Of a DNA stretch of 64,000 bases, positions 46,683 through 55,806 are shown piece by piece. The stretch comes from Pseudomonas sp. B21_DOA (lineage in GTDB: Bacteria; Pseudomonadota; Gammaproteobacteria; Pseudomonadales; Pseudomonadaceae). The stretch covers positions 3,100,001-3,164,000 of the forward strand of contig CP086683.1 in assembly GCA_030544685.1 (NCBI GenBank), written 5' to 3'. The translations under genes were made by a program, and so were the position numbers. The notes beneath the pieces were generated by a model, which saw nothing but the letters and a program-made list of their open reading frames with translations, was not told the origin of the DNA and ran no database searches. Numbering within the stretch: the first letter of the stretch is position 1; each line of letters begins with the position of its first letter.

Positions 46683-47405
46683 TCATGGCATTTCTGGCAA
46701 CTCCTGAGGGCGCAAGTCGAACACCAGAACCTCTGCATCGACGCCGTTGCTCAAGGTAAGCAGCTGTTCTTCACGAACCCGCACGCCGTCGCCTTCCTGC
46801 AAGGCTTGGCCGTTGAGTTCGACACTGCCACGCGCAACGTGCACGTACGCGTAACGATTAGCCGGCAATTTCAGCGTGGCACTTTCCTCGCCGTCGAATA
46901 ACCCGGCGTAGACCCGCGCATCCTGACGCACTTTCAGGGAACCGTTGCTACCATCCGGCGAGATGATCAGTTGCAGGCGACCGCGTTTTTTCTCCGCGCT
47001 GAAGTGTTCCTGTTGGTAGCGCGGTTTGGCGCCGCTGACGTCCGGCACAATCCAGATTTGCAGGAAGTGCACGGGCTTGGTGGCCGAGTGGTTGAACTCA
47101 CTGTGCGCCACGCCGCTGCCGGCACTCATCAACTGTACATCGCCGGGGCGGATCACCGAACCAGTGCCGAGAGTGTCCTTGTGTTCCAGCGCGCCCTCGA
47201 GCACGTAGGAGAAAATCTCCATGTCGCGGTGCGGATGCTGGCCAAAACCTTTACCGGCGGCGACCCGGTCGTCGTTGATCACCAGCAGGTCGGAGAAACC
47301 CTGTTCACGCGGGTTGCGGTAATTGGCGAAAGAGAAGGTGTGAAACGACTTCAACCAGCCGTGATTGGCGAGGCCGCGATCGGAGGCTTTGCGAAGAGTC
47401 AGCAT
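46683..47405 (-). CDS. Pirin-family (YhhW-like) cupin protein
   Basis: This 240-residue bicupin has the metal-site motif HPHRDMEIFSYVLEGALEHKD and a downstream SEFNHS segment. The N-terminus TLRKASDRGLANHGWLKSFHTFSFA is characteristic. YhhW-like proteins have quercetin 2,3-dioxygenase activity in vitro, but the physiological substrate is not known. ATG 47405 follows CAGGAGATTTCATC. It stands alone. Confidence 0.9.
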   Translation of the reverse strand: MLTLRKASDRGLANHGWLKSFHTFSFANYRNPREQGFSDLLVINDDRVAAGKGFGQHPHRDMEIFSYVLEGALEHKDTLGTGSVIRPGDVQLMSAGSGVAHSEFNHSATKPVHFLQIWIVPDVSGAKPRYQQEHFSAEKKRGRLQLIISPDGSNGSLKVRQDARVYAGLFDGEESATLKLPANRYAYVHVARGSVELNGQALQEGDGVRVREEQLLTLSNGVDAEVLVFDLRPQELPEMP

Positions 47406-47624
47406 GATGAAATCTCCTGGCGGGACGTGAATTCGTCCGAGTGAGGAGAAGGTTACTGGTTACCCGACAAGGCAATAAGTAGATGGAAATAGAAAGACTG
47501 TCCGGTTCAGGTTGACAGTTTTGCGTTATGGTTCACCCATTCGATTATGCTGATCACGCCGGAGTCAGCCTTGATGCCCCGGCTGCAGCGTAAATATTGG
47601 CCCTTGAAATGTGTGATGCCCTCC

Positions 47625-48574
47625 ATGAAAACCGTGGCAATGGTGCTGTTTCCCGACTTTCTGATGCTCGACATGGCCGGGCCGCTGGAGGTGTTTTCAG
47701 TCGCCAACCGTTATCTGAAATCTGATTTGCACTATCAACTGACGACGTTAGGCACGGAGCGCGGCTTGCTGAGGGCTTCCAATGGCGTGCAGGTCCAGGC
47801 TGATCTGCACATCGACGAAGCGGCCGAACGCTATGATCTGTTATTGGTGCCCGGCGGCCCTGGCGCCTACAACCAGAGATTTCCCGAATTGTTCGCCTGG
47901 TTGAGAAACGCCGTGCCGCGCGCCGAACGCTACGGTTCGATTTGCACTGGCGCTTTTATCCTCGGCCATGCCTGCCTGCTCGATGGCTATCGCGTCACCA
48001 CGCACTGGAATTACACCGAGCGCCTGATCAAGGCTTTTCCAAAAACTACGGTGACCACCGACCAGATCTACGTTGAGGATCGCAATCTGATCACGTCGGG
48101 GGCGTGACCGCTGGCATCGATCTGGCGCTGGCGGTGGTGGCCCGGGATCACGGCAAGAAAATCGCCCAGGATGTGGCCAAGGTCTTGTTGGTGGTGATGA
48201 AACGCCAGGGTGGGCAGGCGCAATTCAGCCCTTTGATGGCAGCAGTCTCGCCGCAAGAGACGCCTGTCACCCGCGTACAGAATTACGTGCTTGAACACTT
48301 GGACGAAGCCTTTACCGTCGAGCGCATGGCCGGATTGGCGAATATGAGCGCACGGCACTTCGCTCGGCTGTTCGCCCGTGACGTCAACATGACTCCAATG
48401 GAGTTTCTGCAGAATGCCCGCATCGACTGCGCGCGCAGCCTGCTGGAAACCAGCGATCTGCCCCTGAAGACCATTGCTTATAAAAGTGGCTTCGGCAGCG
48501 TTCGGCACATGCGCTCGCTGTTCGCCGAAAAGCTTGGTCTTACACCGTTGCAATACCGGGAACAGTTCAGCTAG
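47625..48574 (+). CDS. GlxA-family AraC regulator with a DJ-1/PfpI-like domain, one-base deletion in this sequence
   Basis: The N-terminal DJ-1/PfpI-like domain (VAMVLFPDFLMLDMAGPLEV, VPGGPGAYN, SICTGAFILGHA) lies in one frame, and the AraC helix-turn-helix part (MAGLANMSARHFARLFARDV, IAYKSGFGSVRHMRSLFAEK) in another. One G missing from the run 48098-48102 explains this; correction reads LITSGGVTAGIDLALAVV. The joined protein has about 316 residues, the usual size. ATG 47625 (KTVAMVLF) or the ATG three codons upstream could be the start. Its target is unknown. Confidence 0.88.
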
Positions 48575-48655
48575 AGCGGTTCTGTCCGTCTGGCGCAGCC
48601 GGATGTCCGTACCGCGTCGGCTGTGGCGGTTGTATCGTCACGCAAGGGTGCCAAG

Positions 48656-50136
48656 ATGTCTGGCATGACTAATCACAACGACACAAACCACGGTCGGGTG
48701 CTGCGTTTTGGCCCCTACACCTTTCATGTGCGCCAACGCTTGGTTCTCGAGGAGAGCAACCGCTGCGCATGGGCGGGCGCGCCATGGACATTCTGCAGGT
48801 GCTGCTCGAGCACGCGGGCAGGGTGGTCAGCAAAGAGCAGTTGATTGCTCAGGTCTGGCCGACGTCGATTGTCGAAGAGATCAATCTGCGGGTGCACATT
48901 GCGGCGCTGCGCCGTGCACTCGGCGATGGCACCAAAGGCCAGCGTTACATCGTTCACGTGGCGCAATGCGGCTACAGTTTTGTCGCCCCGGTGGAGCAGG
49001 ACCCAAATGATGCGCTGCCCATGCCCGCCGCCGGGCTCAAGCCGCTGCACAATCTTCCGGCTCGACTGACACCCGTCAGTGGTCGCGATGCTTTGGTCGG
49101 CAGTCTGGTTCGACAAATGCCGGTGTGCCGCTTGATGACGATTACCGGTGCGCCAGGTGTTGGCAAAACCACGGTGGCACTGCGCGTGGCAGAACTGCTG
49201 CTGCAATATTTCCGCGATGGCGCCTGGTGGATCGACCTTGCCAACCTCGAAGATGAAAAATCGCTGCTCGATTACGTGTTGCACGCCCTGAAGATAGACC
49301 TTTCCACGCTGACCGGCCGGCACGCCTTGTTGATACTGGACAACTGCGACCACCAGCGCGACAGCTGCGCGGCTCTGGTTGAAACTCTGTTGCACGCGGC
49401 TCCTCGCTTGTCGATTCTGGTCACCGGTCGCGAAGCCTTGCATGTCGCGCACGAGACCGTGCATTTCGTGCCGCTGTTGGCGATCCCCAAGCGCTCGACA
49501 TTGAACACCGTCGAAGAAGCCTTGGGCTATCCGGCGGTGCAGTTGTTCGTCAATCGGGCGCGAGCGCGGCAGCATGGCTTCAGTTTGCGTGAACAGGATT
49601 TGCCGGGTGTGCGCGAGATCTGCCGTCAACTGGACGGTCTGCCGCTGGCGATCGAACTCGCCGCAGCGCAGATCGACGCGCTGGGTTTGATCGGTCTACA
49701 GGCCCAGGTTGAAAACGGTCTGCAGTTGCTTGGTCAAGGCCGGCGCACCGCGGAACCGCGCCATCAGTCGATGGCGGCTGCCATCGATTGGAGCTTTCAG
49801 TACCTGACGGAAACGGAGCAGCGCGTGCTGCTGCGTCTGTCAGTGTTCGGCAGCGGGTTTACCCTGGAAGCTGCAGTGAGCGTGGTCAGCTGTGCGGATC
49901 TGGCCGGCTCCAGGTTAACCTCAATCATCGAAGACCTGGCGCGCAAATCGTTGCTGATTCAGCAACCCATCCAGGCAAAGGTTCGCTATTGGATGCTCAA
50001 CACCGTGCGCCGCTACGCGCGTGATCAGCTTGAGCGCAGCGACGCGTGGCTTGAGCTGGAACGGCGTCATGCGCGCTATCTCAGCCGCACGCGCAATGCG
50101 TCAGGCCGGGCATTTCTCGCGCAGGCTGTCGATTAG
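48656..50136 (+). CDS. Winged-helix ATPase regulator, short form, one-base deletion in this sequence
   Basis: An OmpR-type winged helix (residues about 10-105: INLRVHIAALRRALGDG, QCGYSFVAP) precedes an NTPase domain with Walker A GAPGVGKTTVAL and Walker B LLILDNCD. The frames on either side of about 48760 join if one C is added there (reading PLRMGGRAMD as in the paralogue). The protein stops at about 493 residues, where the convergent paralogue goes on with about 400 residues of helical repeats. Its 3' end overlaps that gene by 36 bp, so it may be a truncated copy. The effector is unknown. Confidence 0.78.
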
Positions 50137-53022
50137 CCCGCGCACCTTGCGCAAGTCCGGGGTGGCGTAGCCTTCGGTAAAGCGCTGGTAGATCGGCGTG
50201 AGCAGATCCAGTGCTTCGCGGTGGCGCGATTGGCGGTGCCACAGTTCAGCGAGATCCGTGGCGCTACGCAGTTCCCAGGCCAGCGCGCCCTGGTTTCTGG
50301 CAATGTCGAGAGCTTGTTGCAGGGTTTGTTCGGCTTGGGTTGCAGCGGTGTCCGAGCGGGCCGATTCGCGAGCAGGCTCGCTCCCGCAGGATTCAGCGCA
50401 CAACCCGGAATTTGCGCCCGACGACGACCCCTTGTGGGAGCGAGCCTGCTCGCGAAGCGGCGTTTGTAAATGCTTCAACAATGCCGCCGCCCGTGCCCGC
50501 AATATTTCCGCCGTACTCCAACCCGCGTCCCCATTGCGTGCTCGCTCGACCATTGCCTCATCGACAAAGCGCTCATCCAGCGTAACCATCACTTCCCGGA
50601 TCAAACCGCTGCTCTGCGTCGATACCGGCGCGGCATTGTCTGGATCGATCACTTGGGCATACTGCCGCCCCCAGTTATTGAACAGCAGCACCGAATGCTT
50701 CTGTGATTGTTCCAACAACAATTGCAGCAAGGCGCGGGCGTTGTCGCGGTCACCGTTGTAATGGGCGATCAGGCAACTGGCCAGCGCCAGGGTGTAGCAG
50801 ATCGAGGTCCCGTGGTTGATCTGCACGGCAATATCCAGCGCCTGCCGTGCGGCGCGCCAAGCCTGCTCGGGCAGACCCTGCAGCCACAGCACTCGTGCCA
50901 GTACCGTCAGTGAAGCAACACTCTGGTCGTACTGCACGCCAAAACCATGGGTGAAGCGATTGAGATGGCCGCTGTGGGCCATGCGTTGCAATACCTGCTC
51001 GGCATGCACGCGAGCCTGCGGTTGGTCGCCGGCATAGTGCAAGGCCAGCACCCGCAAACGATGTGTGCTCAGTGATAGCAGCGGCTCGCCGTGCACGCCG
51101 ATGCGGTCGAACTGCTCACTTTGCGCCAGTGCCATGCGGTAGTGTCCGCAGCTCAGGTTGACCGCCATGTGCCCCGATATCGCACGCAGTTGTCCGGCCA
51201 GATCGCCATGTTCTTCGGCTAATCGGCAGGCGTCGACGAACGCCTGGATGGTTTGTGGCGTGCCGCCCCAGGTGTGATAGCTCGCGCTGCCGAGCGCCAG
51301 TTTCAAGGCGATTTGCAGGCGAGGGCAGGGCTGTGAGAGCGAGCCTGCTCGCGAAGGCTCCAGCAGGCTCAGTGCCCGGCGCACATAGCGGCTGTAATCG
51401 CGCAGCAACGACAGCTCCTGCCACAACGGTGCCGAAGCGGCAGCCAGTTGCACGCCCAGCTCATCGGGTCCCGGCCCGTTGAGGCTCCAGTCCAGCGCCG
51501 CGCGCAAATCCTCCAGACCCCGGGCATAACGCTCCATCCACAGCACGGTGGGGGTGTTATCCCAATCCGCTTGCGCCTGCTGCATCAGTGTCAGGCAGCG
51601 CTCGGCGTGGCGTTGGCGGGTTGCGCTGAGCTCGTCGGCCTGTTCGAGTTTTTCCAGTGCGTAGTGGCGCGTGGTGTCGAGCAAACGGTAGAAGACATCT
51701 TCGTCGCCCACTTCGACGCTCAGCAGGGATTTGGCCACCAGTTGTGTGACGGCGCTGAACACCGCGCCGGGATCGATCTGCTGGCCGATTACTACTGCTG
51801 CTGCCGAGGCGAGGCTGAAGCTGCCACGGAAAATGCCCAATCGCCGCAGACAGGTTTGCTCGCAGACATTGAGCAGGTTGAAACTCCAGTCCATCGTCGC
51901 GCGCAGGGTCAGGTGTCGCTCGGCGCTGCTGTGGTGTCCGGCCGACAATGGCGGCAAGCCTTCGCGCAACTGCTTGAGCAGTCCGTCCATGCCCAATTCG
52001 CTGACCTGAGCGGCGGCCAGTTCCAGTGCCAACGGAATGCCGTCCAGGCGCTGGCAGATCTCGATCGCTTGCGGCAGTTCGGCGTGACTCAGTTGAAAGT
52101 TTTCCCGGGCAGCCGTGGCGCGTTCGACAAACAATTGCAGCGCAGCAAAGCCCAGCGCCTGGGCCGGGTCCATCGGCGTCGACATGGACGGGCATTCGAG
52201 TGACTCCAGACGCTGCACAAACTCGCCCTCAGCACGCAGGCTCTCGCGGCTGGTGGCGAGGATATGCACCTTGGGCGCGCCGCGCAGAATTTGCTCGCTG
52301 AGCGACGCGACCGCATCGATCAGGTGCTCGCAGTTGTCGATGACCAACAGCATTTGCCTTTCATGCAGGCCAGCGACCAGATCCACCTGTGCATCGCCTT
52401 CGGAGGCGGACAAGTCGAGCAGCGTCGCCAAGTGCGAGCCGATCAGCGCGGGATCGGCGATGGGCGCCAAGTCCACCAGGCGGATGCCGTCGCGATACTG
52501 GCCAATCAGCTGTTCGGCGACGCGCAGGGCGACGGTGGTCTTGCCAATGCCGCCAGGGCCGACCAGGGTGATGCAGCGTCGGCGCGGCAGTTGCGCAATC
52601 AAGTGATCGACCACCGGCTGGCGGCCGATCATTCGCGTGCGGCGCAGCGGCAGGTTGTGTCTGGCGACGGGCATCGCCGGTTTTTGTTCGATGCTGTCGA
52701 GGAGGGTGAGGGCGACAAAACTGTAGCCGCGCTGCGCCACGGTGACGATGTAGCGCTGACCGTTCTGTCCGTCGCCCAGCGCCTTGCGCAGCGCCGCCAT
52801 GTGTACGCGCAGGTTGATGTCTTCAACCACACTGTCTGGCCAGACCCCGGCCATCAGTTGCTGCTTGCTCACCACTTCACCGGCGTGGGCCAGCAAAATC
52901 AGGAGGATGTCCATCGCCCGTCGTCCCAGGCGCAAAGGCTGTTGGCCTTCAAGTAGCAGTCGTTGCCCGGGATGAATCCGATAGGGGCCAAAGGCAATGG
53001 CCTGATTCGGGGGAAAACTCAA
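50101..53022 (-). CDS. Winged-helix ATPase regulator with TPR-like repeats, long form with REP insertions
   Basis: This 973-residue regulator has an N-terminal winged helix (DSVVEDINLRVHMAALRKAL, QRGYSFVAL), an NTPase domain with Walker A GPGGIGKTTVAL and Walker B LLVIDNCEH, and a long helical TPR-like region. TTG 53022, with AGGAG seven bases upstream, fits the start of the conserved domain; the open frame runs 87 codons further but overlaps the AraC gene. Two REP sequences are read through in frame, at about residues 855-887 and 556-564. The convergent gene is a shorter paralogue. Its targets are unknown. Confidence 0.82.
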   Translation of the reverse strand: MSFPPNQAIAFGPYRIHPGQRLLLEGQQPLRLGRRAMDILLILLAHAGEVVSKQQLMAGVWPDSVVEDINLRVHMAALRKALGDGQNGQRYIVTVAQRGYSFVALTLLDSIEQKPAMPVARHNLPLRRTRMIGRQPVVDHLIAQLPRRRCITLVGPGGIGKTTVALRVAEQLIGQYRDGIRLVDLAPIADPALIGSHLATLLDLSASEGDAQVDLVAGLHERQMLLVIDNCEHLIDAVASLSEQILRGAPKVHILATSRESLRAEGEFVQRLESLECPSMSTPMDPAQALGFAALQLFVERATAARENFQLSHAELPQAIEICQRLDGIPLALELAAAQVSELGMDGLLKQLREGLPPLSAGHHSSAERHLTLRATMDWSFNLLNVCEQTCLRRLGIFRGSFSLASAAAVVIGQQIDPGAVFSAVTQLVAKSLLSVEVGDEDVFYRLLDTTRHYALEKLEQADELSATRQRHAERCLTLMQQAQADWDNTPTVLWMERYARGLEDLRAALDWSLNGPGPDELGVQLAAASAPLWQELSLLRDYSRYVRRALSLLEPSRAGSLSQPCPRLQIALKLALGSASYHTWGGTPQTIQAFVDACRLAEEHGDLAGQLRAISGHMAVNLSCGHYRMALAQSEQFDRIGVHGEPLLSLSTHRLRVLALHYAGDQPQARVHAEQVLQRMAHSGHLNRFTHGFGVQYDQSVASLTVLARVLWLQGLPEQAWRAARQALDIAVQINHGTSICYTLALASCLIAHYNGDRDNARALLQLLLEQSQKHSVLLFNNWGRQYAQVIDPDNAAPVSTQSSGLIREVMVTLDERFVDEAMVERARNGDAGWSTAEILRARAAALLKHLQTPLREQARSHKGSSSGANSGLCAESCGSEPARESARSDTAATQAEQTLQQALDIARNQGALAWELRSATDLAELWHRQSRHREALDLLTPIYQRFTEGYATPDLRKVRGLIDSLREKCPA
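50362..50460. repeat. REP pair inside the long regulator gene
   Basis: ATTCGCGAGCAGGCTCGCTC (50364-50383) and GTGGGAGCGAGCCTGCTCGC (50434-50453) are inverted REP arms, about 99 bp overall. They are in frame, adding a Ser/Arg/Glu-rich segment to the protein. Confidence 0.9.
51331..51357. repeat. Single REP arm inside the long regulator gene
   Basis: CTGTGAGAGCGAGCCTGCTC followed by GCGAAGG is a single REP palindrome read through in frame. Confidence 0.85.
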
Positions 53023-53156
53023 CAGCGCGCTCCTGCGGTAATGCGACGGACAGGGCGAACCAGTGCCTGGCACATGCGCAGGCCGTCTGATCCGGGGTGT
53101 CCGGGCATAATCCTCAGGTTTTGGCATCAGTGCAACGGGTGGCGTAACGGCAGCAG

Positions 53157-53585
53157 TCAAAACACAGGCTGCGCGGCGGTGTTTTTCGGTTTGCCCATGA
53201 CCCGACAGCGCCAGGCGAAGGGATTGATGCCCTCGCTGCGGGTGAACATGTGGCAGAAGTGCGCCTGATCGCAGAAGCCGCATTCCAGGCTGATTTGCGT
53301 CAGACTGAGGTCAGTGTGCTGGATCAGCAACTTGGCCCGGGCCAGACGCTGGGCGCGAATCCAGTCCTGTGGGGACAGGCCGGTGCTGCACTTGAACGCG
53401 CGGGAGAAATGACTGCGTGACAGTGAACAGGCACGGGCGAGTTCAGCCACTTCGAGACTTTCGCCCAGGCGATCGAGGATCAACTGTTTGATCTGACGTT
53501 CGCGCTGCGGACTGAGTCCGCCAGTCGCGTTTTTCCGCGGTTCGCAGGCAGGGGCGAGGGCGACGGTTTGCTGTAGATAAGCCAT
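53157..53585 (-). CDS. AraC-family regulator, stand-alone DNA-binding domain
   Basis: From ATG 53585 the 142-residue protein is nearly all AraC domain: LEVAELARACSLSRSHFSRAFK is the first helix-turn-helix and LSLTQISLECGFCDQAHFCHMF the second. An N-terminal effector domain is absent. It is upstream of the long winged-helix ATPase on the same strand, and divergent from the metallo-hydrolase. The target is unknown. Confidence 0.85.
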   Translation of the reverse strand: MAYLQQTVALAPACEPRKNATGGLSPQRERQIKQLILDRLGESLEVAELARACSLSRSHFSRAFKCSTGLSPQDWIRAQRLARAKLLIQHTDLSLTQISLECGFCDQAHFCHMFTRSEGINPFAWRCRVMGKPKNTAAQPVF

Positions 53586-53818
53586 GGCCAAGGTCCGTGT
53601 CGGTGGGGAATACACGGTCGGCGCATTCCCTCAGGTCAAAAAGCAACGCTGCGCAGAGGTCTTCATTGTTGGGTGAGGGCGTGAGGCTGACGAGTTAATC
53701 GTTGTTAATTTCCTTGCTGAGGCTGGAACTCAGCACATCCTTGCAAGTCAGCGCCCGGCGCTTTGCGCGACGATGTCGACCAAGCGCGGCCACCGTCGGC
53801 CAGGTTCAGGGGGATGCA

Positions 53819-54802
53819 ATGAAAGGCATGATGAAAGCAGCAACGACCGTGGCGGTGATGCTGGCAATGTCCGGCGCGATGGCGCAGGCGCCGCAGGTGG
53901 GCACTCAGGCGCCGGGTTATTTCCGTTTGGCGGTGGGCGATTACGAAGTCACGGCATTGTTCGACGGCTACAACGATTTGTCGCCGAAGTTGTTGCAGGG
54001 CATGAGCCAGAGCCAGATTCGCGCGCTGCTCGCACGCCGTTCGATTGAAACCCCAGGGGTGCAGACCGCGTTCAATGCGTTCCTGGTCAACACCGGCAAA
54101 CAGCTGATTCTGGTAGATACCGGCGCCGGGCAGTGCATCGGCGCCACCGCCGGGCAGCTTTCGGCCAACATGCAGGCCGCCGGCTACAAGCCTGAGCAGG
54201 TCGACACGATTCTCTTGACGCACCTGCACCTCGATCACGTCTGTGGTCTGGTCGATGCAGAGAAAAAACCGCTGTTTGCCAACGCCACCGTGTACGCGGC
54301 CAAGGCCGAGGCCGACTACTGGCTCGATCCGGCAGCGCTGGCCAAGGCTCCCGCCGGCGCCAAAGAGTTTTTCAAAATCGCCCAGGATTCCACCGCGGCC
54401 TACGTTGCCGCCGGTCGCTTCAAGACTTTCGCCCCCGGGCAGTCGCCGTTGCCAGGCCTGGTCGAAGCCACCCTCGAAGCCGGGCACACGCCGGGCAGCA
54501 CTACGTACCGCTTCACCTCGCAGCAGCAGAGCATCGTGTTCATGGGCGATCTGGTGCACAACCTGGCGGTGCAGTTTCTGCACCCGGAAGTGTCGATCGG
54601 TTTCGACGTCGACAGTCAGCAAGCGATCAGCAGTCGGCAGGCAGTGTTCCGTGCTGCGGCCGCGAGCAAGACCTGGGTGACGGCCGCGCATTTGCCGTTC
54701 CCGGGCATCGGCCACATCACCGCCGAGGGCAAACATTTTCAGTGGGTACCGGTGGAGTACGGCCCTTACAAACGCGCGGCGAAAGTGCCGTTGATCGAGT
54801 AA
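53819..54802 (+). CDS. Exported metallo-beta-lactamase-fold hydrolase
   Basis: This 327-residue precursor has signal peptide MKGMMKAATTVAVMLAMSGA ending MAQA. The metal site has THLHLDHVCG, then AGHTPGS and FMGDLVH, and a late His in AAHLPFPGIGH. The fold resembles lactonase or quorum-quenching MBL enzymes, but nothing shows the substrate. I start at ATG 53819, before the signal peptide; the open frame runs 39 codons further upstream. The LysR gene at 54857 follows on the same strand. Confidence 0.86.
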   Translation: MKGMMKAATTVAVMLAMSGAMAQAPQVGTQAPGYFRLAVGDYEVTALFDGYNDLSPKLLQGMSQSQIRALLARRSIETPGVQTAFNAFLVNTGKQLILVDTGAGQCIGATAGQLSANMQAAGYKPEQVDTILLTHLHLDHVCGLVDAEKKPLFANATVYAAKAEADYWLDPAALAKAPAGAKEFFKIAQDSTAAYVAAGRFKTFAPGQSPLPGLVEATLEAGHTPGSTTYRFTSQQQSIVFMGDLVHNLAVQFLHPEVSIGFDVDSQQAISSRQAVFRAAAASKTWVTAAHLPFPGIGHITAEGKHFQWVPVEYGPYKRAAKVPLIE

Positions 54803-54856
54803 AGTGCCCAGCGCCAGTGGCAAAACGCGTCTGACACCGATAAGGAAACCACGCCC

Positions 54857-55780
54857 ATGAACCGTAACGATCTGCGCCGCGTCGACATGAACCTGCTGGT
54901 GATTTTCGAAGCGCTGATGTTCGAAAAGAACCTGACCCGCGTTGCCGAAAAACTGTTCATGGGCCAGCCGGCGGTCAGTGCTGCGCTGGGGCGCTTGCGT
55001 GATCTGTTCGACGATCCGTTGTTGCTGCGCAATGGTCGCGGCATGGAGCCGACGGCGCGGGCGCTGGCGATCCTCAAGGAGCTGCAACCGGCCATGGATG
55101 TGATTTCCGGTGCGGTCAGCCGCGCCAAGGAATTCGAACCGGCGAGCAGTTGCGACGTGTTTCGCATCGGTCTGTCGGACGACGCCGAGTTCGGTCTGTT
55201 TCCGCCGCTGTTGCGCCAGCTTCAGCAGGAGGCGCCGGGGATTGTCGTGGTAGTGCGCCGCGCCAATTATCTATTGATGCCGGCGCTGTTGGCCTCTGGA
55301 GAAATCTCCGTGGGTGTCAGCTACACCACAGATCTGCCGGCCAACGCCAAGCGCAAGAAGCTGCGTGATATTCCCTGCAAAGTCCTGCGCGGCGATGATC
55401 GTCCGGGGCCGCTGACCCTCGATGAATATTGCGAGCGTCCGCACGCGATGGTGTCGTTCTCCGGTGACCTGAGTGGCAATATCGACCTCGATCTGGCGAA
55501 GATCGGCCGCTGCCGCCGGGTAGTTCTCGGTGTCCCGCAGTTCAGCGGCTTGCGTGCCTTGCTCGCCGGTACCGAGATGATCGCCACCGTGCCGGATTAT
55601 GCCGCCTGTGCCTTAGTCGAAGGCTGCGCCTTGCGTGCCGAAGACCCGCCATTTCCGATCGATGCCGCGCAGTTGTCGATGGCGTGGAGCGGGGTGCACG
55701 ACAACGACCCGGCGGAGAAGTGGCTACGCTCGCGCATCAGTCAGTTCATGGCGGCGCCGCTGGATATTCCAGCGCTTTAA
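54857..55780 (+). CDS. LysR-family regulator
   Basis: This 307-residue regulator has an N-terminal helix-turn-helix (DMNLLVIFEALMFEKNLTRV, MGQPAVSAALGRLRDLFDD) and a C-terminal effector domain (CDVFRIGLSDDAEFGLFPPL). The NLTRVAEKLFMGQPAVS form belongs to the NodD/SyrM-like branch. ATG 54857 follows AAGGAAACCACGCCC. The REP array begins 27 bp after the stop. Confidence 0.9.
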   Translation: MNRNDLRRVDMNLLVIFEALMFEKNLTRVAEKLFMGQPAVSAALGRLRDLFDDPLLLRNGRGMEPTARALAILKELQPAMDVISGAVSRAKEFEPASSCDVFRIGLSDDAEFGLFPPLLRQLQQEAPGIVVVVRRANYLLMPALLASGEISVGVSYTTDLPANAKRKKLRDIPCKVLRGDDRPGPLTLDEYCERPHAMVSFSGDLSGNIDLDLAKIGRCRRVVLGVPQFSGLRALLAGTEMIATVPDYAACALVEGCALRAEDPPFPIDAAQLSMAWSGVHDNDPAEKWLRSRISQFMAAPLDIPAL

Positions 55781-55806
55781 CTCATCTCGATTACACAAGC
55801 AGTTCT

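Noticed and set aside
53023..53283. N-terminal 87-codon extension of the long winged-helix ATPase
   Set aside because: It overlaps the AraC gene and has no domain character; the TTG start with AGGAG fits the conserved domain border.
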